From Sacculina carcini (taxonomy: Eukaryota; Arthropoda; Thecostraca; Sacculinidae), in assembly GCA_916048095.2 (NCBI GenBank), contig OU696575.1, positions 7,144,001-7,208,000 of the forward strand: DNA of 64,000 nt. The letters are read 5' to 3'. Below the pieces are notes generated by a model. The model saw only the letters and a list, made by a program, of their open reading frames with translations. It did not search any database and was not told where the DNA came from. This document shows, one piece after another, positions 24,456-36,600 of this stretch; position 1 is the first letter of the stretch, and every line of letters starts with the position of its first letter. The position numbers and the translations under genes were made by a program.

Positions 24456-25290
24456 TTATCATCCCATGCTTAGAAAATATGGATGTATTTCAATTAAAAT
24501 TTACAGATCGTCTCAAGTATTCAACGTATATATTCAGTGAAATATTGAAGCAATCGAACAATGGGTTGTTGAGTTACAACTATGTTCCCATGTGGGAACA
24601 CTATGGACACATCGACCAAAATTTACCGTATATTCTCGACATGTTGAAATCAGTACATAAATGGTACAAGTTGAATTTGTATTGATCAAATAAGTTAATT
24701 TATGCTGATTATTGCCTAATAACGGTATAAAACAATTATTTTGAGCCAGTGTGATATTTTTCATGGAATTGGTACTCTTGTTAAAATGTCTTCTGACAAG
24801 GCACTCACTAAATTGATAGCCTACATCTACCTGCCCACCTTCCATTTTCCTACCTATAAGCATAGAACATCTACTGGCAGTTATGCTACTCTACTTCGAG
24901 CCAAATATGTTCTTGCCGTTGCATTATTCAGCAGACAGGGTGTTACTTGCCTTCTGAAATGCATATGGGAAATGGAGTTATCTACATGTTGATATTACAA
25001 GATCCACGCAGCATTTACAGACGAACCGACAGCTTTAACAATAGGCAATGATAGCCAGAACAATAGGCAATACCATTTCATCTCTTATACAGCTTATACC
25101 TCTTATACATGATCGGTATGTGACCAAGAAGTGATCCAATATATTAACACCATACATATCTTTGCTACTTTTGTGTACTAGACAGTGACTGATTCACCTT
25201 GATGCTTGATACTATTTTCACAAGACGAGTAGATTCTGTGTATTTGTATGATGATTACCGACAATAAACTAAATACGTCGAATTACGTTA

Positions 25291-25340
<50 letters not shown>

Positions 25341-25556
25341 GTTATTCCATATAGTGTATATTCAATTCCATATAGTTGTGTATATATTTGTTATTCCATA
25401 TGCATATATGTATTTCTTCATCACAGCGGAAATCACAAATTCACAGCGGAAAGTGGTCTTTTTCTCTCATCTTTTTAAAAGCTGAAATTGATTTTATCAG
25501 CCTGGCTGCACCAGCAGTTCTGTGCTCCTGAATTCTAGTAGATTTGTTGTGCTCGG
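24456..25556. other. Intronic sequence, no gene recognised; (TA)n at about 25285-25336
   Basis: Two open frames of 83-95 codons (24398-24685, 24741-24992) show no known domain or splice-bounded form. A TA microsatellite of about 50 bp lies at 25285-25336, followed by repeated ATTCCATATAG elements to about 25400. Confidence 0.5.
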
Positions 25557-26630
25557 CAAGTGACTAGAGATGCAAAAACACGTTTTTTCGGATGCGGTTT
25601 TTGTGTGCAAAAACCTGTTTTTAGTGTTTTATATATTTTTTTAATTAGCCCCAATTGTCATCGGATGTTGGATTTTAGTACATAGAAATGAGTTTAATTG
25701 ATGTTTTGTACATCTTTACGTGCCTTATTTCAAAGATAATTTGATACTAGTATAACAAACAAAAATATTTATCAATAAATATTCCAGGAGAATGTTTGAA
25801 AGGGCATCCGATTCCGGTGGTTTAGGTTGTTTTCATTGAGAGAACCATGTTTTTTAAAGATAGTCAGAACAAAACAAATCCATTGAGTAATCATGTGTTT
25901 TTATTAAGAAACCATGGTTTTTATGAAAAAAGGCAATAATGTTTTAAAACTCGTCTTAAATTAGTTTCATTAGTGTACAGATTCAGAAAATGTTGACAGT
26001 AGAACAAGACAAGTTTATTGGTTGGTCAATTGTTTTTTTTGTCAAAAGTTTTTTTAAACTAACGCTTTTTTATGAAACAATGCTTTCTAGAACAGTCTCT
26101 ATGGAAGATAAATTTGATTGATGTACGTTCAAATACCTTTTGTATATCAAGTAGCCTGCTGGTATAAGCGGTTGGTTAAACTACTTGATCTAAACTCTTT
26201 TTTAATTTCTTTGCAAGACGATTTTGTAGAAGTAGAGATTTTGAAAACAATTGGCGGCATATCAAGGCAAGTTGAAACAAATTTATTGGTATTTTATTAA
26301 TAACCTTTTTAGATCTTGTTTTATGGATGAGGGTTTTTTTGATGTAGTTATTAGTGTTCAAATATCTTTTTGTGCGGTAAATATATTTCCTCAGTCCTTT
26401 TTTCCTACACGAAAATATTGCCCGTTTTATGGTCAGGATTGCCACTCTGAATTATGCGATCCGGTTTTATTCGTAGTCTCATTAGGGACACTAAGTTTGT
26501 GTGTATATTTGTAGTCTTTGTGTAAATATATGCAGTGTTTGTACTTTTATATTTGCAAATAATTGATCTGCTGAATGAAATGATGAAAGTTATTATAACA
26601 CTGGCCTGCGTTTCAAAACTTTTTTCAAAA

Positions 26631-26960
26631 GGTCGGATGTTTCTCAGCTGTTTTTATACAAGTTTCGTGTGCTGAATCCGAAAAAGCTATCCATTTTTCT
26701 CAATTAGTTCGAGTTTTCACACTATGTCAAGGATAACAGCTCACACACTGATGTATTAATATGCATATTGCAGTGGGCATACTGATACATTTTGCCCCAA
26801 GGTTGGATATTTCTCAGCTGTTCCAATACAAGGTTCGTGCACTGAATTCGAAAAAGCTATCCATTTTAATCGATTAGCTCGAGTTTTCACACTATTTCAA
26901 GGATAACAGCTCACACACTGATGCATATTGCAGTGGGCATACTGATACATTTTGCCCCAA
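26631..26960 (+). repeat. Tandem duplication, about 170-bp unit, two copies
   Basis: Units start GGTCGGATGTTTCTCAGCTG (26631) and GGTTGGATATTTCTCAGCTG (26801). Each ends with GTGGGCATACTGATACATTT. They differ by substitutions and a small deletion, so the duplication is not very recent. Confidence 0.9.
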
Positions 26961-27029
26961 TTCTGACCCTTCTCTCCTGCTGCATGCATCATATCTAATG
27001 TCATCATCATATCTCAGCCTGAGCTCTCT

Positions 27030-27380
27030 GCGTGGCTGGCTTACAAGTCGATCACCACCAACTTCCTGTGTAACCACAGAAGTCCGGAATACCTGAAGGT
27101 CGTCGATGAGTTGATGGATAGTTTTGAGCAACTTGGTGCACGTATGTCTGTAAAGATGCACTTTCTACGGTCCCATCTCGATTATTTCCCAGACAACTGT
27201 GGTGATTATAGTGAAGAGCAGGGATAACGTTTCCACAAAGGCATACGTGTGATGGAAGAACGGTTCCAGGGTCGGTGGGACGTTGACTTCCTGGCGGACT
27301 ATTGCTGGTGCTTGAAGAGGGACGTCTCATCTGCTCAACACATTCGGAAGTCCGTGAAAAGACCATTTGATTCGCAGTAG
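27030..27380 (+). pseudogene. Conserved transposon-associated domain, degraded
   Basis: About 116 codons read AWLAYKSITTNFLCNHRSPE, LVVDEL-like helix, ARMSVKMHFLRSHLDYFPDN, then CGDYSEEQG, an in-frame stop, RFHKGIRVMEERFQGRWDVD and FLADYCWCLKRD, ending at TAG 27378-27380. I recall this block from many uncharacterised invertebrate proteins that occur in multi-copy, transposon-like families, but cannot name the superfamily. The His/Asp/Glu-rich segment (HFLRSHLDYFP...EEQG.RFH) could be the end of a catalytic core. A TCTCAG precedes it and could be an old splice acceptor. It lies inside the hAT element at 25565-28084. Not a live gene as it stands. Confidence 0.6.
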
Positions 27381-28101
27381 TGAGTATGTACTGTGATCGG
27401 AATACACTTATGGTGCATCAGATTGCAGTTTCAACATAAATCCTTCTGTCGCATTAACTATAGTAAAGCAATCAGCAAGGTTTTGTTCATATGGGCGAAA
27501 TAACGTATCTTATAATATCACGCTAATCGAGCAAAACGGATTCAATTTCCGGAATCAGCGTGAAAAAGTGACCTAAAACAGTTGAGAAACCCTTGACCTT
27601 ATAAATCACGCATACCAGTGTAATCAACGTAGTTCATTTCTGGGAGGAAAAATGTAATGTGTAAAAGATAATAAAAATTATGCTACCTGTTGTTTTTTTA
27701 AAACAGTTTCAGTTTTTAGCAGAAAAAACGTTTCTCAAACTCTGCTTTCTTACACAATGATTAACTCAATAATTGAATGGAAAGTTGTACTGTACATAGA
27801 CGTGCCGCACAGTACCGTGCAAACAGTGATATTATGACTTTCAGACACATTATAGCAATTTTATTGTGCATATTTAATACTAATTCAATTTGATAAGGTC
27901 ATGAATAAATCATGTGTTGAAAAAAATAATTAATTTACCATCCCAAATATATCATTTCCATAATTTGAATTATTTGCATGACTCTTCAGAAAAACCAGAC
28001 AACGTGTTTTTTGGTCGATGTTTTTTGGTCGATGTTTTTTGGCAAAAAACGGTTAATAACACAGTTTTTTAGGTCGCATCTCTACAAGTGACTCCAACCA
28101 A

Positions 28102-28125
28102 TGCCACCTATACTACAGGCCCGTT
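28102..28125 (+). repeat. Remnant of a P-family terminal inverted repeat
   Basis: GCCACCTATACTACAGGCCC is a diverged copy of the P-family end and sits right against P3's own left end. This suggests that P3 inserted into or beside an older P terminus. Confidence 0.6.
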
Positions 28126-30576
28126 CAACGCCACCTAGATACAGGTCCTTCCACGAAAGTATGACGTCATCGTCACGTCACACTGCGCGGACAAGTTTTT
28201 CAACTGTCAGCATGGCAGTTGCATGGTAGCGAGCGCACGTGTTTAGTGGTCTCGTGTGTTTAGTGTTTTATCGCGTGCTATTCTTGGCGATAATTAATGT
28301 GTATAGTGATTTTCACTTCAGTGTGGTATAGAGTGAAGTGCGAATTTGTCAAATTTCGTGTCAAGTGTGATTTGCGCAGCCATTTTGTGATCCTCACTCG
28401 GATGATTCTGCATGCCATCATCCTGGACATTTTGCTGCGGTCAGAAGTTTGGTTTCGTTCATAGGATCAGTAAAATATGTACATCTGCTCGTTTCTCATG
28501 AGGTCTTTGCTTCGTTAACATGTCTTATCAACGTAGTTATATATTTGCGTACCATAATAGTTATAAATCAACAGAGGTGGGCACTGTTTGGCTGTGTAAC
28601 TGCTAGTGTTTCGCTTTTAGTCTAAATTGATTCTTTAAATTGAGGTTACTGATTTTGAGATATTTATATTATTGGTGTTTCAAACTCATTAGCGACAATA
28701 TATCACACATATCACTTCAGCTCTCGGGTAGTGGCTAAGGCGCTGGAATCTTGTGTCAGAGGCTCGCGGTTCGAATCTTGGCCCGTGTGCGAATTTTACT
28801 ATCCGCTTGAGTTTACTGGGAGGCTGCGCTGTAGATTGATTCATAGCGAGACGTGTCTTATAATCAAAATTTAAGCGCTTAAAACAACAATTAATATTAA
28901 TCAAAATAAATCATTTCAGCAGTTACTTCAGCTAATATGAAAGGTTTATTTCATCACAGAGCTATTGATGTTTTCTTGTTTGTGTTCATTATATGTTATT
29001 AGGAAATTCCTGGAGCTGGTTCCAAGGTGCAAAAGGAATTACGACTGATAGTCTAAATTCAGCATGTTCTCATTCCCAGAAAAGCAAGAACTACTCTATA
29101 GCGTGACATGGAAATATCCAAACACACCGGATCACCTTCAATCATAATAACATCATAGAGATTGTGTAAATCACGCTTAAATCAGGTATTACTTCTAATT
29201 GTTTGTGATTTATGGAGAATCGTTTGTGCTTTATGGAGAACAGACACATAATCCAGTGTAGTCATGCTCGAATTTATTGATCATTGTACGGTTTGTCGCT
29301 CAAAGCTGTTCGTCCGTCGAGTATTGAAGGACAACATATTTAACTTGTGCTGAATGTTGGGAGTGATTTCGCGTTGTTGGCTCTAAGGTCATTGGGTGCT
29401 ACAAATAATCCTGATTTATCTTAAGATACTGCTCATTTTATTTAAATAATATTGCGTTGGTGGACTATTCGTAATGTAATGACACCGTATAATGACTCCA
29501 GGTTGAGAAATGTTTATTCGATTACTGATTCAGCTATGGATGACAGGCCTTTGTTTTTAGAGCATTTTATGAGATGGTTGGATTGATGTATGTCAGACGA
29601 GAATATGATCGGTTTGACTAGAGACGTTTTGGCTGTGTATCACACAACATATGCGCTCTGTGAGATCACGAAGTATTGTGTGAAGGATTTGTGATTGTAC
29701 ATTATCCAATCGAATAATATTTATTTATATTGATTTCATCAGGCAATATTGATTTAATCACATCAGGCACTATTGACTTGAAACATTTTACGTGTTCTGC
29801 GGAATATTTTCGTGATATTTCAAAGATATTGCTGAACGTCTCATCTTTCGTATATGTGACGCTGTTATTTCATATTCCCATCATCCAGTGATCTTATATA
29901 TTGCGGGTTATTGTTGTTTTTTCTCAAAAACAGGATTGTCATTCATGTAAAACATTTTGGCTGCGCGAAGTGAAACCATGTCATCCTAAAATTTTCGTAT
30001 TCGATAGAAATTGGTCGCCGAAGATTGGCGTATTATTTTTATGTTGATAATATTGTTTTGCTTTGATTTTCACTGTGCAGAAGTATATTTAGTATGATAA
30101 ATTGTGTATTATTGGAAACCAGCGCTATGATAGGTTTCATGCACTAGAAAAACTGAGTGATTGCGGTGTTATGCTTGTTTACTTGTACTGTTCTCAACAA
30201 CGTAATTTACAATTAATTGCAGAAAAATTGTGTGCATCGCTGTAAATGTCCTTCTGAACAATAATTGTTGTGACAAATTCATCTACGATTAATTAGAAAC
30301 AATGGAAGCGAAAACGTTCCACATTGTATCGTGTATGGTCGTTGCATGTATGTGTTTTTACTGTTTTATGCCTGTGTGGGCTTATAATATATTCAGTTAT
30401 TCTATTTGCAATTGTATTTGAAGCTTCTTATGCTGGTAATATGATTTTCAAACTTAATTGAGCCGGAATGAAAGTCGAACACCCGCACTAAGCACAATCT
30501 CTAATAACAACGCGTATCGCACGTACGAGTGAAGCGACCGCCATCGATGACGTCATAATTTCGTGAAAGGGTCTGT
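28126..30576 (+). mobile_element. P-superfamily element P3 (near full-length, non-coding)
   Basis: Collinear with P2 along its whole length, with the same TGACGTCA-bearing ends, the same nested SINE and the same disrupted transposase remnants (for example around 29440-29690). The right inverted repeat is shortened (GGGTCTGT) and is followed at once by P4 in opposite orientation. Stops and shifts throughout exclude an active transposase. Confidence 0.82.
28722..28907 (+). mobile_element. tRNA-derived SINE nested in P3
   Basis: Same family, same site and same duplication as in P2 (ATATCACTTCAGC left, AAATCATTTCAGC right), with A box GTGGCTAAGGCGCTG and B box GGTTCGAATC. Confidence 0.83.
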
Positions 30577-32200
30577 CAACGCCACCTAGATACAGGCAAC
30601 GCCACGGGCGATATGCGTTGTTATTAGAAATTGTGCTTAGTGCGGATGTTTGACTTGCATTCCGGCTCAATTAAGTTTGAAAATCATGTTACCAACATAA
30701 GAAGCTTCAAATACAATTGCAAATAGAATAACTGAATATATTATAAGCCCACACAGGCATAAAACAGTAAAAACGCAAACATGCAACGACCATACACGAT
30801 ACAATGCGGAACGTTTTCGCTTCAATTGTTTCTAATTTATCGTAGATGAATTTGTCACAACAATTATTGTTCAGAAGGACATTTACAGCGGTGCACACAA
30901 TTTTTCTGCAATTAATTGCAAATTACGATGTTGATAACAGTACAAGTAAACAAGCATAACACCGTAATCACTCAGTTTTTCTAGTGCATGAAACCAATCA
31001 TCGCGCTGGTTTCCAACAAAACTCAATTTATCATGCTTGATAGACTTCTGCACAGTTAAAACCAAAGCAAAACAATATTATCAACATATAAATATTACGC
31101 CAATCTTCGGCGACCAATTTCTCTCGAATACGAAAATTTTTCGGATGACATGGTTTTACTTTGCGCAGCCAAAATGTTTTACATGAATGACAATCCTGTT
31201 TTTGAGAAAATACAACAATAACCCGCAATATATACGATCACTGGATGATGGGAATATGAAATACCAGCGTCACAAATACGAAAGATGAGACGTTCAGCAA
31301 TACCTTTGAAATATCACGAAAATAATCCGCAGAACACGTAAAATGTTTCAAGTCAATAGTGCATGATGTGATTAAATCAATATTGCCTGATGAAATCAAT
31401 ATAAATATATATTATTCGATTTGACAATGTGCAATCACAAATCCTTCTCACAATACTTCGTGATCTCACAGAGCGCATATGATGTGTGATACACAGCCAA
31501 AACTTATCTAGTCAAAATGAACATATTCCCGTCTGACATCCATCAATCCAACCATCTCATGAAATGCTCTAAAAACAAAGCCCTGGCATCCATAGCTGAA
31601 TCAGTCATCGAATAAACATTTCTTAACCTGGAGTCATTATACGGTGTCATTACATTACGAATAGTCCACCAACGCAATATTATTTAAATAAAATGAGCAG
31701 TATCTTAAGATAAATCATGATTATTTGTAGCACCCAATGATCTTAGAGCCAACAACGCGAAATCATTCCCAACATTCAGCACAAGTTTAATATGTTGTCC
31801 TTCAATACTCGACGGACGAACAGCTTTGAGCGACAAACCGTACGATGATCAATAAATTCGAGCATGACCACACTGGATTTTGTGTCTATTCTCCATAAAA
31901 CACAAACAATTTGAAGTAATACCTGATTTAAGCGTGATTCACACAATCTCTATGACGTTAATATCATTGAAGATGCTCCGGTGTGTTTGGATATTTCCAT
32001 GTCACGCTTTATAGTAGTTCTTGCTTTTCTGGGAATGAGAACATGCTGAATTTAGACTATCAGTCGAAATTCCTTTTGCACCTTGGAACCAGCTCCAGGA
32101 ATTTCCTAATAACATATAATGAACACAAACAAGAAAACATCAATAGCTCTGTGATGAAATATACCTTTCATATTAGCTGAAGTAACTGCTGAAATGATAT

Positions 32201-32394
32201 ATTTTGATTAATATTAATTGTTGTTTTAAGCGCGCACCGTATTTTGATTATAAGACACGTCTCACTATGAACCAATCTACAGCGCAGCCTCCCAGTAAAC
32301 TCAAGCGGATAGTAAAATTCGCACGCGGGCCAAGATTCGAACCGCGAGCCTCGGACACAAGATTTCAGCGCCTTAGCCACTGAACTACTCGAGA
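32201..32394 (-). mobile_element. tRNA-derived SINE nested in P4
   Basis: Bounded by GCTGAAATGATAT (32188-32200) and GCTGCAGTGATAT (32395-32407). On the minus strand it shows GTGGCTAAGGCGCTG and CGGTTCGAATC. Confidence 0.83.
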
Positions 32395-33229
32395 GCTGCA
32401 GTGATATGTGTGATATATTGTCGCTAATGAGTTTCAAACACCAATAATATAAATATCTCAAAATCAGTAACCTCAATTTAAACAATCAATTTCGACTAAA
32501 AGCGAAACACTAGCAGTTACACAGCTAAACAGTGCCCACCTCTGTTGATTTATAACTATTATGGTACGCAAATATATAACTACGTTGATAAGACATGTTT
32601 AACGAAGCAAAGACCTCATGAGAAACGAGCAGATGAACATATTTTACTGAACCTATGAACGAAACCAGACCTCTGACCGCAGCAAAATGTCCAGGATGAT
32701 GGCATGCAGAATCATCCGAGTGAGGATCACAAAATGGCTGCGCAAATCACACTTGACACGAAATTTCACAAATTCGCACTTCACTCTAAACCACACTGAA
32801 GTGAAAATCACTATACACGTCAATTACCGCCAAGAATATTATTATTATTATTATTTATTATTAATTACAGGCAAATCCAGTAGCATGGGAAGAGTGCAAG
32901 CACTATTACCACCCTAAGGTGGCCCCATGTACCGGAAGCGCCCAAAAGATTAAGAGAGAAAGAGAGTTCGAAGAGAAATAAGTCTAGAAAGAGAGCTGGA
33001 AAGAAAATAATAAATAAATAACAATAAATAATAAACCATCATCCGATAACAATCCATAATGTCACTCCGCCCACGTTCCTCAATAAATAATAACAATCAA
33101 CAATAAATATGTGATTCATTAAAAAACAGCCATCAATAAATAAGAATAAATATTAATAAATAAGTAATAAATAACAATCAAGAACAATACATATGATTCA
33201 AAAAAAGAAACATCCAACAATAAATATAA

Positions 33230-33435
33230 ATATGATTCAATAAGTAACAACAACACAAATAAATATGATTCAATAAACAATAACACCAATAAATTTGATT
33301 CAATAAACAACAACAACAATAAATATGATTCAATAAACAGCAACAACAATAAATATGATTCAATAAACAACAACAACAATAAATATGACTCAATAAACAG
33401 CAACAACAATAAATATGATTCAATAAACAACAACA
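33230..33435 (-). repeat. 30-bp tandem repeat of the LINE A 3' region
   Basis: Seven or so units related to TATTGAATCATATTTATTG followed by GTTGTTGCTGTT (read on the minus strand). The same array, with different unit numbers, occurs at about 2600-2810 and 19320-19440. Confidence 0.9.
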
Positions 33436-33604
33436 GCCAACACTGAGTAAAAGTATAATTTAATAAATAACAACAACCAATGATAAATAGTAATAAATAG
33501 AGAGTAAAATAGGAATAAATATAAATAAATAGAAAATAAATAACAATAAGCATGAATAAATAACAATAAATATGAATAAATATACAATTAATAAGACTCA
33601 ACAG

Positions 33605-36600
33605 TCAATTCCGCTCTTTCAGTAGCATTTCATTTACTTTGGCCTTGAATTTGTTCAAATTGCTCTGCAAGAAAGCCTCCTCCTTCAACGTGTTCCAAGT
33701 AGACACAGTGGCCGGAAGAAAGTAACGTTGGAATTGTTTTGTACGACAACGAATTGGAGCCATGCACTGGGAATGCTGTTTGGATGTAAACCGTGTGCTT
33801 CTTGCTGCCACGAAATCATCAGGAATTGACTTGCTCATCGGATGATGGTCGTTGTGCTTGATCTTGTACAGCATGCACACACTGCTGACCTTTCGACGAT
33901 GGCAAAGATCACCAAGAACCAAGTCACCACAGAGGAACTTGCAAGTTCTAACAACTCTGTTGATGAGATTGAGGTGACAATCCGCAGCAGAAGACCACAC
34001 GGGGGCGCAGTACTCCAGAATTGGCAAAATGAAACAGCGAAAACAACTTTTTGAGATTGTGCTGCTACCGAACATCCGATATGCCTTTCTTATAATTCCC
34101 AGTTTCCGCGATGCCGAACAAACTAGCTTCCGAATGTGACTCTCAAACGTGAGCTTTGAGTCTACATGTACTCCCAATATTTTGAGCTCATCACACACGT
34201 TGAGTTGGGCGTCATTTATGAGGATAGCTCCATGTGAAGGCTGAACGGTACGTGACCTAGAAACCAACACGCATTTAGATTTCGAAGTGTTCAGCATCAT
34301 ATTCCACCTCTCACACCACTTCAGGACGCTGCTGAGATCGTCGTTGACCGTTTGACGTACCTGTGGTCTGTCCGAAGGAGATGAAATTACAGCCATCAAG
34401 GTGATATCATCAGCATATCCATATACAGGGTTGCGTGTGGTTGTGTACAGGTCAGCGGTGTAAATGTTGAACAAAATAGGACCCAACACACTTCCCTGCG
34501 GGACACCGGACGCAATGCTCTGCCAGCCACTGTATGCTCCATCGATGGCAACACGTTGTACGCGATTGGATAGAAATTGATGCAAAACACTTAGCAAACG
34601 GCCGCCGACTCCAATCTTTCTCAGTTTTTGCAACAAGCCCTGGTGGCTCACACGGTCAAATGCTGCCGAGAAATCCAACTGCACAATCCAGGCTTCACTG
34701 CCTTTGTCTAGCACTTGCTGGAGCTCATGCGTGATAGTAAGCAGAGCGTCAGTCGTGCTGAGTTTTTTGCGGTATGCAAATTGGTTTTCCGACAGCAGAT
34801 TGTTGCTCTCCAGGTACTTGGACAGTCTGGAAGATATCAAGTGCTCGAATATTTTGGACAGAATCGGCGTAATTGATATTGGCCGGTAGTTTGCAACATC
34901 AGCTGAATTGGTTCCTTTTGGTATGGTCGTGATATTCGCAGCCCGCCAACATGATGGAAACGAACCAGTCTTCATCAAGCGCCTGAAAAGAGCACTGAGC
35001 TTCGGAGCTAGAGTATCTGCCGTGTTCTTGAAAAATAGCGGAAACATATTCAGAGGGTCTGTTCCTCCGTGGGCATCAAGGTCTTTCATGAGATTCGCCA
35101 CTTCTTTTGATCGGAAGGCAATGCTTTTGATTTTCGGGGCGAGGACAGATGAATCGTCAGACGGAATGGACCCTTGACATTGCTTGGTATTGAAGTAATC
35201 CATAAGCAACTCTGCCTTCTCTGTTGGGTTGATTTTGAGCTCACCGTTCGCTGAAAATAAAGGAGGGACAGACAGGTCATGTCCAAACACTGACGATTTC
35301 AACGTTGACCACCATTTGTGGGCGTCATTGGCAGATGTTAGCTTTTCAGCAAGTTTCTTTGAGTGACGTGTTTCCGCTTCTGAATACACATGCTCAGCAT
35401 GCCGTCTGGCCTCAGTGTAGACATTCCATGAATCGGCTGAGCGTGATTGGAGCCACTTGTGGTAAGCCTCCTGCTTGGATTCACGAGCGCTGCGACATTC
35501 GTTGGTGAACCAGGCTTTGTCATCAGAGCGAAAACGTAGTTTTTTAGTAGGCACTCTCCTTGAGATGACATCGGTAATGTATTTGTTCAATGCATCGATG
35601 GGGCATTCCTTCTGCTGCAGATTTGAAACTTTAATTGCTTTCAATTCATCATTCACCTTCACCCAGTCAACATTGTTCTTCATGTGCACGAGCCTTGAAA
35701 TCGTGTAAGGAGAAACCTTCTGTCTCAATGTCAACTTCACGGACAGCGACGAGTGATCTGAACTTCCTATTGGAGCTTCCACGCTTACACTCACGATATC
35801 TGAGACGTCTGTCATAACCAAGTCCAAACAGTTTCCCGCTTGATGTGTGGGACCGGACACCATTTGGGAGCAGCCAGAAATGTTGCAGAAATCATATGCT
35901 GCTCTACCATGAGCGTCTGTAGGAGATGTCGACAGGAGCCACTCACGGTGATGGGCGTTCATGTCTCCCACAAATACAAATGCTGACTTGGTGTCCTTCT
36001 CCTGAATTGTTGACATGGTTGACAAGAGACATTCGTAGATAGAGTCGTTACTGTCTGGATTTCGGTAGGCTCCAAAGATGTAAAAATTCATCAAGGCGGT
36101 GTTGACACGCAGCAGCATAAATTCATGACAAGTGCAGTCGTGAGCTGTAATTCTCGTTGCTGAAAAGCCTTTGCGTACGTACACTGCCATGCCACGCCGC
36201 CTGTTTTTTGAGTCACGTTTGATTAGCAATGGCTTACTGAAACCTGGCATCAAGAGCTCAGATTGGTCCCGATAATCGGACACAAGCGTTTCGGCACAGA
36301 TAACGATGTCCTTGGAGCGACTGGCTGCTGTCAAATCTCTGATGTTCTTATACAAGCCCCTGATGTTGGCGAAAAGTATATTTGAAAATCGTTTTTGTGG
36401 TCGAGCAGGACCGGGATTCATTTCAACATCGCCACACATCATCAGTAGAAACGACAAATCCACGGTGTGAGAAGGCACACACACAACGCAAAGCATACAT
36501 ACAAATAAACACATAATGCACGACGCATGCGAACACAAAAACACAACACATAACACATGCATACGAAATTTCACAACAAAAAACAAGCATACAACACACA

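Larger units (their letters stand above)
25565..28084. mobile_element. hAT-superfamily element, 2.5 kb
   Basis: The element has ends TAGAGATGC / GCATCTCTA and a perfect 8-bp target duplication CAAGTGAC (25557-25564 and 28085-28092), which together define a hAT insertion. The subterminal sequence is A/T-rich with repeated TTTTTTGGTCGATG on the right. The interior holds a 170-bp tandem duplication and a degraded conserved domain (27030-27380). No hAT transposase dimerisation motif was recognised, so it is probably non-autonomous or has captured foreign sequence. Confidence 0.85.

Noticed and set aside
24398-24992. Two adjacent open frames as a nested host gene
   Set aside because: No conserved motif, no consistent splice sites and AT-rich random composition.
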